In this document: positions 34,563 through 43,570 of the stretch, piece by piece
How the letters are laid out: each line of letters begins with the position of its first letter
How positions within the stretch are numbered: position 1 is the stretch's first letter
NCBI RefSeq assembly: GCF_038039535.1
Contig: NZ_JBBPHP010000013.1
Location: forward strand, 92,576 to 156,575
Length of the DNA: 64,000 bases
Direction of reading: 5' to 3'
Origin: Catalinimonas sp038039535
Lineage (GTDB): Bacteria; Bacteroidota; Bacteroidia; Cytophagales; Cyclobacteriaceae
Notes under the pieces: model-generated
The model's input: the letters and a program-made list of their open reading frames with translations, nothing else
Database searches by the model: none
What the model was told of the DNA's origin: nothing
Position numbers and translations under genes: made by a program

Positions 34563-36122
34563 ATGAGGAAGATATTGTGGTCTGCTCTGCTGTTGCTGGG
34601 CATTGCCTGTCATAATCAACAGACTGAAGAAAAAAAGGAAAGCAATCTTCCCGGAAACGCCCTGGCTACACAGCATTGCGGAAGCTGTCATGCTTATGTA
34701 TCTCCTGATCAACTGCCCAAAGCAGTGTGGGAAAAGCATGTCCTTCCTGCCATGGGTTTTCGTATGGGTATCTTTGAGGGTTCAGGTCCTCCCGATAGTC
34801 TGTTTGAAGAGGGCAAAGCGCGCCAAGTGGTGCAAAATGCCAATATCTATCCTTTGGAGCCTATTCTTGCTCAAGCAGACTGGGAAAAAATTGTAAACTA
34901 CTATCTTGAAAATTCACCTGAAACCCTAGCTGTTTCCTCTAAAGAAAAGCCCATCCAAATCGGTTTACCACATTTTACCTATAAGCCCTCTCAATATTCG
35001 GTAAGGCCACCGCTCTGTACGATGGTCAAAATCATTCCCGAACGCGCACAGATTGCTTTCTCTGATGGCAAAGACAATGTAAGCCGCCTGGTGATGTTGA
35101 ATCAGGAAATGGAAAAGCAGTACGAGGTATTTATGCCGGGAACCCCGGTTGATTATCAGGTTCTGAATGATACGGCATATCTTACGACCATCGGCAAGAA
35201 GGTATTTCCTTCCGATCATGCGCAGGGCGTAGTGGAGAAAATTTTCAGTGCAAGTCAGGAAGAGAAACCTGATAGGTCAAGCATGCTACTGGAGAAATTG
35301 CAACGTCCGGTTCATGTCACTTATAGTGATCTTAACCTGGATGGCAGAACGGACATACTGGTTTGTGACTTCGGCAACCTACTGGGTAAGCTAGCCTGGT
35401 ATGAAAATATGGGATACAACCAATACAATATTCGTTATTTGAAAAAAGAACCAGGCGCTACACTTACGGTAGTTAAAGATATTGATGAGGATGGTCTGCC
35501 GGACATCATTGCGCTAATGGCGCAGGCGCAGGAAGGTATCTTTCTGTTCAAAAACAGCCCGGGTGGTTTTTTGAAAGCACAGCCGCTGCTTACATTTTCT
35601 CCGCTCAACGGCTCAACCTATTTTGAGCTGGTAGATTTTAATCAGGACGGGCATCTGGATATTCTCTATACCTGTGGCGACAATGCGGATACTTCGCCTG
35701 TTCTCAAGGATTATCACGGAATATATATTTACCTCAATGATGGTAACTTTCAGTTTAAGGAGCATTGGTTTTATCCGCTGAATGGAGCATACAAAGCACT
35801 GGCGCGGGATTTTGATCAGGATGGAGATATGGATATTGCCGCTATTTCTTTTTTTCCTGATTATTCGCGAACACCGGAAGAAAGCTTTGTGTATCTGCAA
35901 AATGGTGGTGAGATGGATTTCACTGCTTTCTCCTTTCCTGAATCTACCGCTGGACGCTGGATGGTGATGGATGCCAACGATATGGATCAGGATGGGGATA
36001 TTGATCTGGCACTTGGCGCTTTTGTAAGTTTTTTTCCTGAAGGAGACATCACTGGCTTGTACCAGAAGTGGATAGAAGAAAGTCCTTCGGTGGTTCTGTT
36101 GGAGAATACGATACGTAAATGA
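34563..36122 (+). CDS. FG-GAP repeat lipoprotein with one c-type haem motif
   Basis: A 519-residue lipoprotein (lipobox GIAC, C16). The first part carries a single haem motif CGSCH (39-43), with a nearby MPAMGFRMG that could supply the axial Met. Residues about 230-500 hold FG-GAP/VCBS-type calcium repeats of the DLNLDGRTDILV and DFDQDGDMDIAAISF kind, forming a beta-propeller. Such cytochrome-propeller proteins are common in Bacteroidota and Planctomycetota but their substrates are unknown. Periplasmic or outer-membrane location is inferred. Confidence 0.83.
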   Translation: MRKILWSALLLLGIACHNQQTEEKKESNLPGNALATQHCGSCHAYVSPDQLPKAVWEKHVLPAMGFRMGIFEGSGPPDSLFEEGKARQVVQNANIYPLEPILAQADWEKIVNYYLENSPETLAVSSKEKPIQIGLPHFTYKPSQYSVRPPLCTMVKIIPERAQIAFSDGKDNVSRLVMLNQEMEKQYEVFMPGTPVDYQVLNDTAYLTTIGKKVFPSDHAQGVVEKIFSASQEEKPDRSSMLLEKLQRPVHVTYSDLNLDGRTDILVCDFGNLLGKLAWYENMGYNQYNIRYLKKEPGATLTVVKDIDEDGLPDIIALMAQAQEGIFLFKNSPGGFLKAQPLLTFSPLNGSTYFELVDFNQDGHLDILYTCGDNADTSPVLKDYHGIYIYLNDGNFQFKEHWFYPLNGAYKALARDFDQDGDMDIAAISFFPDYSRTPEESFVYLQNGGEMDFTAFSFPESTAGRWMVMDANDMDQDGDIDLALGAFVSFFPEGDITGLYQKWIEESPSVVLLENTIRK

Positions 36123-36341
36123 TTTTTACTTTAGATGGTATTTTTACCAACTGGCCTTATTAGATGTATATGCAGTTTTAGGCAAAGCCAGGGGTTAGTT
36201 AAGTGGGCAAGACTTTTTATGAAAAGTGCATGGCATACTTCTATTAATTTTGAGAAATGGTATACATAATTGTAAACTCAGGGAAGCAGCTTAATCCGCT
36301 ATTTATGCCCCTTTCCCCTTAATTTTTCGTACTTTTGCTGT

Positions 36342-37793
36342 ATGAAAAATATTCCACTTTACATAGATAATCAGCACTATCAAGGATCAGGACAAAGCTT
36401 TAAGAATTATAATCCTGCCACCGGAGAAGCTATTCACCAAGTAAGCGGAACATCTCCCGATGATTTTGAAAAGGCTATTGAATCCGCCAAGCGAGGTTTC
36501 AAAGTTTGGTCAGCCATGTCGCCTACTGAAAGGGGACGTATCTTGCACAAAGCTTCTCAAATTCTGAGGGAGCGTAATGACGAACTCGCACGTTTGGAAA
36601 CGTTGGACGCGGGAAAACCTATTCGCGAAGCATTGGAAGTAGATGTGATTTCGGGAGCAGACTGCCTGGAATACTATGCCGGAATCGCTGCCAGCCTGCA
36701 CGGGGATCATATTCAACTGGGTGGCGACTTTGCCTATACCCGCCGGGAGCCTTTGGGGATCTGTGCCGGAATCGGTGCCTGGAATTATCCTATCCAGATC
36801 GCCTGCTGGAAAGCTGCTCCGGCTCTGGCCTGCGGCAATGTGATGATCTTTAAGCCTGCCGAGCTTACGCCACTCACCGCCCTTAAGCTGGGAGAAATTT
36901 TTACCGAAGCAGGTCTGCCCGATGGGGTCTTTAATGTTATCCAGGGTGATGCGGTAGTGGGTCAGATGATGACCGGACATCCTGACATTGCCAAAGTATC
37001 CATTACCGGAGAGGTAGGCACCGGAAAAGCAGTGATGGCTGCTTCTGCTACCACATTAAAAAAGGTTACGCTGGAATTAGGGGGCAAGTCTCCCATCATT
37101 GTTTTTGATGATGCTGACCTGGATGAAGCGGTTTTTGGCGCAATGCTGGGCAACTTCTATACGCAGGGAGAGATTTGTAGCAACGGCACCCGGGTATTTG
37201 TGCATGAATCAGTGAAAAAAGCTTTTATGGAAAAGCTGATTCAGCATACTAAAGCCCTCAAAGTAGGTGACCCTTCCGATCCAGATACGCAGGTAGGCGC
37301 TTTGATCAGCAAAGATCATTTTGAAAAGGTGATGCAATATATCTCCCTGGGGCAGGAGCAGGGTGCTGAACTGGCATGCGGAGGAAAGCAGGTAGAAGTA
37401 AAAGGTTGTGAAGGCGGATATTTTGTAGAGCCCACCATCTTTGTGGCTCCTGAAGACAACTTACGCATCGTGGAAGAAGAAATCTTTGGTCCGGTGATGA
37501 CAGTGCTAACCTTTAAGGAAGAGGAAGAGGTATTACAAAGAGCTAATAATACACCTTTTGGTTTGGCTGCCGGTGTGTTTACCAAAGATCTGAGGAAAGC
37601 CCACCGCATGGTGGCTGGCCTGGAAGCTGGCATGTGCTGGATCAATACTTTTAACATCAATCCGGTAGAAATTCCATTTGGTGGGTACAAGCAATCCGGT
37701 ATTGGTCGGGAGAACGGTTTGGCAGCCATAGAACATTATACACAAATAAAAACAGTTTATGTGGCCATGGATAAAATGGTCAATCCATTCTGA
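36342..37793 (+). CDS. betB: Betaine-aldehyde dehydrogenase
   Basis: A 483-residue class of aldehyde dehydrogenase resembling BetB, with GAWNYPIQIACWKAAPALACGN (about 147-168), SITGEVGTGK, the Glu region LELGGKSPIIVFDDADLDE and the catalytic Cys in YTQGEICSNGTR (near 283). It oxidises betaine aldehyde to glycine betaine using NAD(P)+. The choline dehydrogenase gene follows 17 bases later, giving a two-step choline-to-betaine pathway. Other ALDHs could have similar sequence; the neighbour makes this assignment firm. Confidence 0.93.
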   Translation: MKNIPLYIDNQHYQGSGQSFKNYNPATGEAIHQVSGTSPDDFEKAIESAKRGFKVWSAMSPTERGRILHKASQILRERNDELARLETLDAGKPIREALEVDVISGADCLEYYAGIAASLHGDHIQLGGDFAYTRREPLGICAGIGAWNYPIQIACWKAAPALACGNVMIFKPAELTPLTALKLGEIFTEAGLPDGVFNVIQGDAVVGQMMTGHPDIAKVSITGEVGTGKAVMAASATTLKKVTLELGGKSPIIVFDDADLDEAVFGAMLGNFYTQGEICSNGTRVFVHESVKKAFMEKLIQHTKALKVGDPSDPDTQVGALISKDHFEKVMQYISLGQEQGAELACGGKQVEVKGCEGGYFVEPTIFVAPEDNLRIVEEEIFGPVMTVLTFKEEEEVLQRANNTPFGLAAGVFTKDLRKAHRMVAGLEAGMCWINTFNINPVEIPFGGYKQSGIGRENGLAAIEHYTQIKTVYVAMDKMVNPF

Positions 37794-37810
37794 AAATCTA
37801 TTAAAAACGA

Positions 37811-39301
37811 ATGAAATACGATTATATCATCGTGGGCGGAGGAACCGCCGGTGTGGTTACGGCTTACCGTCTTGCCGAAAAAAAAGCTGGGAAAGTGTTA
37901 TTGATAGAAGCCGGAATCTCGGATGAAAAACGGGAAGATGTACTGCAACTGAAGCAGTGGTCTACCTTGCTGGAAGGTGACCTGGACTATGATTTTACTA
38001 TTGCACCACAAAAACACGGCAATAGCAATATGCGTCACAGCCGAGCTAAAGTGATGGGAGGGTGCAGTTCGCATAACTCTGCCATTGCCTTCCAGGCTCC
38101 TGACTATGATTTTGAGGAGTGGACGAAGCTAGGTGTGGAAAACTGGACACCGCAGCAAGTTCGGCTATTCTATGACAAAGTACTGGAAAAGGTTAATCTG
38201 GAGAAGTCAGACTCCGAAAATGCCTGCGGCAAAGCCATGATTGAAGCCAGCGAACAATTTGGTATTCCTGCACAGGATTTTGAGCAGGGAAACTATCACC
38301 ATAGTGCCGGATGGTTTTCGCTGAACAAAAAAGGAGGATTAAGACATTCCAGTTCGGTAGCTTATCTGCATCCTTATGATCAGATTCCCGAAGACCTGAC
38401 CCTCATCACGGAAACCTTCGCTACCAAACTTCTTATGGATGAGCATAAAAAGGTTACAGGAGTAGAAACCAACAAAGGGACTTTTGAGGCAGAGAAAGAA
38501 GTAATCCTTTCCGGCGGTGCTTTTCATACCCCTCATCTGCTCATGCTTTCCGGCATAGGTCCGGCCGAGCATCTTAAGGAAATCGGCATTCCTGTGGTAC
38601 AAAATCTTCCGGGAGTAGGAGAGCATCTGGTAGATCATCCCGAGGGGGTGATTATGTGGGAATCTGCTCAGCCAGTGCCAGAGGTTACCGCTCAGAAGTA
38701 TGAGATTGGTATTTTTTGCAAGACCAAAAATGATCTTCCCATAGCCGACCTGATGTTTCATTTTGGCACCGAAGCTTTTGATATGCATACTGTGCCTGCC
38801 GGTTACCCAACCGCAGAGCAGGCCTTTTCACTTACTCCCAACGTCATGCAGGCCAAAAGTGAAGGTACAGTCAGGTTGCGTTCAGCCAATCCACAAGATG
38901 CACCTCTGATTGACCCTAAGTATTTCACTGACCCAGAGAGTTATGACATTCAGGTGATGATGGAAGGAATCAAAATTGCCCGTAAGATCGCTGAGCAGCC
39001 TGCACTAAAACCCTGGATCAAAAGCGAACTAGCTCCTGGGCCTGAGATACAGACTGATGATGAGATCAGAGAATATATTTACAAAACGCACAACACGGTC
39101 TATCATCCGGCTGGTACCTGTAAGATGGGTGCTGAAGAAGATGAAAGGGCGGTGACAGATTCTCGCCTGAAGGTGAAAGGAATTCAAAATTTGCGGATCG
39201 CGGATGCTTCCGTTTTTCCAACCATCACCAGCATCAATCCATGCATCACCTGTATGATGATAGGCGAACGCTGCGCTGACTTTATTCTTCAGGATAAATA
39301 A
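37811..39301 (+). CDS. betA: Choline dehydrogenase-type GMC oxidoreductase
   Basis: A 496-residue FAD-dependent GMC oxidoreductase. The FAD-binding GGGTAGVVTAYRLAEK is at the N-terminus (9-24), the second GMC signature VMGGCSSHNSAIAFQAPDYDFEEW follows (about 78-101), and the catalytic His motif HNTVYHPAGTCKMG (about 432-445) is near the C-terminus. It is slightly shorter than E. coli BetA (556). Together with BetB it oxidises choline to glycine betaine. Its stop is followed after 13 bases by a 33-bp repeat. Confidence 0.9.
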   Translation: MKYDYIIVGGGTAGVVTAYRLAEKKAGKVLLIEAGISDEKREDVLQLKQWSTLLEGDLDYDFTIAPQKHGNSNMRHSRAKVMGGCSSHNSAIAFQAPDYDFEEWTKLGVENWTPQQVRLFYDKVLEKVNLEKSDSENACGKAMIEASEQFGIPAQDFEQGNYHHSAGWFSLNKKGGLRHSSSVAYLHPYDQIPEDLTLITETFATKLLMDEHKKVTGVETNKGTFEAEKEVILSGGAFHTPHLLMLSGIGPAEHLKEIGIPVVQNLPGVGEHLVDHPEGVIMWESAQPVPEVTAQKYEIGIFCKTKNDLPIADLMFHFGTEAFDMHTVPAGYPTAEQAFSLTPNVMQAKSEGTVRLRSANPQDAPLIDPKYFTDPESYDIQVMMEGIKIARKIAEQPALKPWIKSELAPGPEIQTDDEIREYIYKTHNTVYHPAGTCKMGAEEDERAVTDSRLKVKGIQNLRIADASVFPTITSINPCITCMMIGERCADFILQDK

Positions 39302-39314
39302 TAAAAATAATTGC

Positions 39315-39347
39315 CTACCCCAGCTTACGTAGCACTTGGGGTGGGCT
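39315..39347. repeat. 33-bp direct repeat, copy A (left of toxin-antitoxin module)
   Basis: Nearly identical (27 of 33) to 40010-40042, in the same orientation. Read on the minus strand it encodes SPPQVLRKLG and stop, matching the CPPQALRKLG terminus of the transporter gene. Five of the six differences are C-to-S, A-to-V or synonymous codon changes. The inner ACCCCA/TGGGGT also forms a hairpin. Confidence 0.8.
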
Positions 39348-39442
39348 TATAAATATCATGTTTTCATATTTACAGATTCAGTTCAAGTGAGTTTATCTTG
39401 CACCTTCACTAATTGAAAAGCGTTATCTTTAGAAAAAAGCTT

Positions 39443-39694
39443 ATGACAACTATCGCAGAAATTAAATCTACACTTCACCAGTATATTGTAGAAACCGATG
39501 ATATAGAAGTTTTGAACCAATTGCGGGTTTATTTTGAGAATTTAACCCAACAACAAGCAAAAACAGTGGCCTATACAGCAGATGGAAAAGCGCTTTCACG
39601 AGAAGCTTACCGAAAAGATCTGGACGAGGCTATTGAACAGGCAGATCGTGGGGAAGTTATAAGCCAAAAGGCTATTGAGCAGGCAAAACCATGA
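39443..39694 (+). CDS. Antitoxin of a ParE/RelE-type module
   Basis: An 83-residue helical, acidic protein starting at ATG 39443 (MTTIAEIKSTLHQYI); a TTG 30 bases further upstream is disfavoured. It overlaps the toxin gene by four bases (ATGA), the hallmark of a toxin-antitoxin pair. The N-terminal helices probably dimerise and the C-terminus (about 45-83, rich in Ala, Glu and Gln) would wrap the toxin. No DNA-binding motif is recognised; autoregulation is inferred from the family. The gene lies between two 33-bp repeats. Confidence 0.75.
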   Translation: MTTIAEIKSTLHQYIVETDDIEVLNQLRVYFENLTQQQAKTVAYTADGKALSREAYRKDLDEAIEQADRGEVISQKAIEQAKP

Positions 39695-39987
39695 ACAAGA
39701 GAGAAGTAGTCTGGACACTTAAAGCCCAATTTGCTTTAGATCGCCACTACGCTTACTTGCATGACATATCACCACAACAGGCATGGAAAGTACGTCAGGA
39801 AATTATACGCATTACCAAGAGTTTATCAGAACAAGCAGAAATTTATCAGTTGGATGAATATTATCCTGAAAACCCAGGCAATATCAGACGCTTTTTCCGA
39901 TGGAGCTACCGGATAGTTTATCAGGTTAGAGAACAGCAAGTAGTTATTTTGAATATATATCACACCAGCCAAGCCCCTGAAGAATAA
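39691..39987 (+). CDS. ParE/RelE-type toxin
   Basis: A 98-residue toxin of the RelE/ParE superfamily. The pattern VVWTLKAQFALDRHYAYLHD (helix bearing Arg), the helix with KVRQEIIRITKSL, then PENPGNIRRFFRWSYRIVYQV and VVILNIYHTSQAP are typical. The sequence is closer to ParE (gyrase inhibitors) than to RelE, but the target cannot be assigned. It is co-transcribed with the upstream antitoxin through a four-base overlap. Confidence 0.85.
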   Translation: MNKREVVWTLKAQFALDRHYAYLHDISPQQAWKVRQEIIRITKSLSEQAEIYQLDEYYPENPGNIRRFFRWSYRIVYQVREQQVVILNIYHTSQAPEE

Positions 39988-40009
39988 AGTTGCAACCTTA
40001 AACTTTAGG

Positions 40010-40042
40010 TTACCCCAGCTTACGCAGAGCCTGGGGTGGGCA
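40010..40042. repeat. 33-bp direct repeat, copy B (3' end of the transporter gene)
   Basis: This copy is the last ten codons and stop of the choline transporter-like gene, read on the minus strand. It lies 23 bases after the toxin stop. See copy A at 39315-39347. Confidence 0.8.
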
Positions 40043-41614
40043 TTGTTTCTGACTCAAACGGGAAACCAGCAAAATAGTAAGTAATCCGCTGACCATTGCT
40101 AAAGTACGGAAAGGAAAAAGCACTGTGCCATCTTCCAACGTCATAGGGAAGGGAATGATACCTGCCAGCCCTAAAGTGGGTTCGCCTCCTCCAAATCGTA
40201 AGAATACCGAGACAATAAGTCCGGCTATAGCGCCGTAACGATTGGCTTTTTTGTCAAAAAGGGCACAAACCAGTTGAGGAAATAAAATGCAGTAGACAAA
40301 GTCGCTGCACAAAAACCAGAGGGCGTAAACACTTTTCACCTGCAGGGCAATCAGCGTAGCCGATACCCCAATGATCCAGATTACCTTTTTGATCACTCGC
40401 GATAAAGTTTGTGAATCTACTTTGGGCCTCAGCAAGGTGCGGTAAAGGTTCCAGGAAGCCATAGAGGAAGCAGAAAGGATAGAAGAGTCTACCGACGACA
40501 TGACAGCGGCGGCAATGGCTCCCAGCCCAATGGTAGCCACGATAGGGTTAGTCAGATATCGGACCACATAAGGTAGCGTAAGTGCAGCTTCTTCAGGAGG
40601 TGCTACCCCAAAAGCATTCCAATCCGCTACATTACCAATCACGCCAATCATGATGGCCGGAATGGCTGCCAGTAAACAAACAAAGCCTGCTATGATGGAA
40701 AGTCGCATGGCTACCTGCTCGTTCTTAGAAGCCAGTACCCTTTGAAAATATACCTGCCAGGGAATTCCCCCAAAGATCAGAAGCAGGGCAGAGTCGCACC
40801 AGTTCCAGTAATAATCTCCCCAGGCTTCATTTTTCCAGCCATCCAAAGGGGGCAGTAGATTGGCCAGAATACCTTTGTTTTCCTTATAAGTGCTCCAGGC
40901 ATACTCCCAGCCACCTACTTTGTCCAGAGCAAAGGGGATGACCAGTGTCAGTCCAACCAGCAATAATATCATTTGGATGACGTCAGTAAAGGCCACAGCC
41001 CAAAGGCCTCCCAAGGCAGTGTAAGCAATGGCTATTGCTGCCGAAACAATGATGGAGGGAACAAAATCCATCCCCAAAACTGTCCCAAAAGTAGTGCCCA
41101 GCGCAGTAAGAATTGCTGATGTCCAGAACAGCTCACCAGAAATCGCTGGTAAGGAAAGTACCGCAGCTACTTTTTTACCAAAGCGCTGCTCCAATGGATC
41201 AACCATCGTCTTAAATTCGTAACGGCGCATCTTACGGGCAAAGAATAAGCCTCCGATAATGAGACTAAGCGCATATCCCCAGGGTGCCTGTACCCAGGCT
41301 ATTCCTGATGAACTGGTGTACTCGGCAGTGCCGTTGATGTATCCGCCACCCACCCAGGTAGCACTCATGGTAAATACAGCTACGCCTAAAGGTATTGACC
41401 TGCCCGCCAGCATTACACTGTTTTCGTTCTCCTCTCCCTTCATGGAGGCTGCGTAAGTACCAATGTAAAAAATCACAGCGTAGAAAAACATCATGGCAAT
41501 AAAACCCGGCCAGTAAACCGCCCTGCCCATCCAGTGCATGATAGCACCCAGCAGCAGCAGGATAATCATAATGGCAATGGAAGGAAGTAGTTTTTTGAAT
41601 AGTGTAGATGACAT
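40010..41614 (-). CDS. Sodium/choline symporter-like (SSS family, CHT1-like)
   Basis: A 534-residue sodium:solute symporter with about 13 transmembrane segments. It resembles the animal high-affinity choline transporter SLC5A7 (CHT1) strikingly: SATWVGGGYINGTAE near residue 90, WAVAFTDVIQ, GGIPWQVYFQRVL, AAVMSSVDSSILSASSM and RFGGGEP are all shared with it. Choline uptake is inferred from this and from the nearby betA/betB genes. ATG 41614 is preferred; a TTG 33 bases upstream would add an unconserved lead. The last codons are duplicated beyond the toxin-antitoxin module. Confidence 0.88.
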   Translation of the reverse strand: MSSTLFKKLLPSIAIMIILLLLGAIMHWMGRAVYWPGFIAMMFFYAVIFYIGTYAASMKGEENENSVMLAGRSIPLGVAVFTMSATWVGGGYINGTAEYTSSSGIAWVQAPWGYALSLIIGGLFFARKMRRYEFKTMVDPLEQRFGKKVAAVLSLPAISGELFWTSAILTALGTTFGTVLGMDFVPSIIVSAAIAIAYTALGGLWAVAFTDVIQMILLLVGLTLVIPFALDKVGGWEYAWSTYKENKGILANLLPPLDGWKNEAWGDYYWNWCDSALLLIFGGIPWQVYFQRVLASKNEQVAMRLSIIAGFVCLLAAIPAIMIGVIGNVADWNAFGVAPPEEAALTLPYVVRYLTNPIVATIGLGAIAAAVMSSVDSSILSASSMASWNLYRTLLRPKVDSQTLSRVIKKVIWIIGVSATLIALQVKSVYALWFLCSDFVYCILFPQLVCALFDKKANRYGAIAGLIVSVFLRFGGGEPTLGLAGIIPFPMTLEDGTVLFPFRTLAMVSGLLTILLVSRLSQKQCPPQALRKLG

Positions 41615-41753
41615 CTTGTAGAAATGGACGATAGTTTGATTTGACAAAAGCCCTCAAATGGTTTGGGCTCATAAACTAGTACTAATCTGTGTGTAGAAAA
41701 AAGTAAAGGCCCAAAACTAGGCCTTCACAATTTTACCAGACTTAAAAAAAACC

Positions 41754-43565
41754 TTATTCCCAACCAAAAATCTGTTCCAGATTAGGGTTGAGTACCACAT
41801 CAGACTGTGGGATAGGACGATAATAATATTTAGGAGCGACGAATGTACCACGGTCGGCCATGGTCTGAATGGTACCGGAGTTACCGTTTTCAAGGAAAAC
41901 ACCCACATCTTCACCAAAAGCTCCGGCACGATAGTAAACCAGCTGTTCACCCAGTTCATTTACCTCTTTATTTTCTGGAATAGATTCAGAAGCATCTATC
42001 AGGAAGATGTCATCTATGTCATCACCGGTAAGGTCATATTTGCCCAGAGAAGGAAAATAAATACCTTCAGGCTCATTTTCCAGTAATTCACCTGCTCCCC
42101 AACGCATCAGGTCATCAAAACGGAAGCCTTCCAGTGCCAGCTCAACTCTACGTTCACGACGAATTTCCAATAACACATCTTTCTGCTGTGAGGTGATGTT
42201 AGGATAGCGAGCAGCCTGCATATCATCAACCATAGGGTTGATGCTAAGGTCAGGCATTCCTACTCTTGCTCTCAGCAGGTTTACGGTCATATCCAGGTCA
42301 GCCTGGGTAAGTTCGCCTAGCTCAGCTTTGGCCTCCGCATATATTAGTAAGGGTTCAGCAAAACGGAGCACCGGATAATCTGCACTATTCTGTACTGTAA
42401 TATCTGTATCGTTAATAAAACCTTTGATCTGGTGATAACCTGTAAAGCTCTTGGCTAACTCCTGCACATATACTCCGGCACCCTGCACATAAGTTGAGGT
42501 GTTTTCCAGCACCCATCCCGGATAGGCATAGGTCTGAGAAAGACGAGGGTCACGGTTCTGAAATTCTTCCACAAATAAGTTGGTCTCATAACCAGGCTGA
42601 TCGGTATAGTACGAACCATCCGTCATCAGGTAAGCTTGTAAGAGATCTTTGGTCGGGCATACCTCATAGTTACCAAATGTATAGGCCCACCACCCGCTGT
42701 TGAGAGTTTCATTTTCAAAGGCACGCACCAAAATAACTTCAGAATTACCTCCCAGATTGGTGTTGTTAAATAGACTTGCATAATCATTTGTAGGGTTGCC
42801 TGTGTTATGTAGGGCAAAGCCTCCATTGTCAATGATGTCTTGTGCTATATCTCTGGCCAAAGTAATAAACTCATCTGCAGTGGCCTGCAGGTTGAGTTCA
42901 GGATGATACTTTCGGTAAGTTCCTTCGTACAATGCAAAACGGGCAAGGTAAGTTTTCACAACCCAGCTGTTTACAGCGCCTTCTAGAGATTCAGCATCCA
43001 CATTCTCAGCGGCGAAGGTAAAGTCGTCCATAATGTTCTGTACTACCTCTACACGAGAATCTCTACCTTTGAGGAGCAGTTCTTCATCATTGGATTCAAT
43101 CACCTGATCATACCAGGGTACATCAGAATAGCGCTTTATTTTGTCCACATAAAAGCGAGCACGGAAGAATCTACCCAAACCTTCAAAGTGATTCAGGCGA
43201 CTTTCAGACAAATCTGCATTACCGAAATTTTCCAGAAAGTAGTTAATATCCCTGAGTCTGTCCCATTCCCAGCCACCGGCAATGGTAGTAGATGAAGGAT
43301 CACCGATCATCATATTTTTGATTTCGGTAACCCCGGTAGTCACAGCATTATCCGTTGAACGGTCCTCAATCAGCTGACCATGCGCAGGAAAGTCATACAG
43401 GCCGTAAATGTAAAGGTCCAGATCTTCTTCAGTATTGAAGAAGTTTTCTTTGCCAATAGATGTTTCCGGTACCCTGTCCAGAAACTCGTCATTACATGCT
43501 GCCACCAGTAGCAAAAGGCTGGCCGCAAACATTGATTTATATAGCGTATTCATTATTGTTCTCAT
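41754..43565 (-). CDS. SusD/RagB-type surface lipoprotein
   Basis: A 603-residue outer-membrane lipoprotein (lipobox VAAC, C24) of the SusD/RagB family. The N-terminal ETSIGKENFFNTEEDLDLYIYGLYD region, the TPR-bearing core with RARFYVDKIKRYSDVPWYDQVI (about 125-146) and the C-terminal RREREVELALEGFRFDDLMRW-like IRRERRVELALEGFRFDDL (about 475-493) are typical. SusD binds the ligand and forms the lid of the SusC porin. It follows SusC with a gap of five bases and is separated from the transporter by about 140 bp. Confidence 0.93.
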   Translation of the reverse strand: MRTIMNTLYKSMFAASLLLLVAACNDEFLDRVPETSIGKENFFNTEEDLDLYIYGLYDFPAHGQLIEDRSTDNAVTTGVTEIKNMMIGDPSSTTIAGGWEWDRLRDINYFLENFGNADLSESRLNHFEGLGRFFRARFYVDKIKRYSDVPWYDQVIESNDEELLLKGRDSRVEVVQNIMDDFTFAAENVDAESLEGAVNSWVVKTYLARFALYEGTYRKYHPELNLQATADEFITLARDIAQDIIDNGGFALHNTGNPTNDYASLFNNTNLGGNSEVILVRAFENETLNSGWWAYTFGNYEVCPTKDLLQAYLMTDGSYYTDQPGYETNLFVEEFQNRDPRLSQTYAYPGWVLENTSTYVQGAGVYVQELAKSFTGYHQIKGFINDTDITVQNSADYPVLRFAEPLLIYAEAKAELGELTQADLDMTVNLLRARVGMPDLSINPMVDDMQAARYPNITSQQKDVLLEIRRERRVELALEGFRFDDLMRWGAGELLENEPEGIYFPSLGKYDLTGDDIDDIFLIDASESIPENKEVNELGEQLVYYRAGAFGEDVGVFLENGNSGTIQTMADRGTFVAPKYYYRPIPQSDVVLNPNLEQIFGWE

Positions 43566-43570
43566 CTTTT

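Noticed and set aside
36330..36337. TACTTTTG as the -7 box of betB
   Set aside because: It lies only four bases before the ATG, which would require a leaderless transcript starting inside the codon; not convincing.
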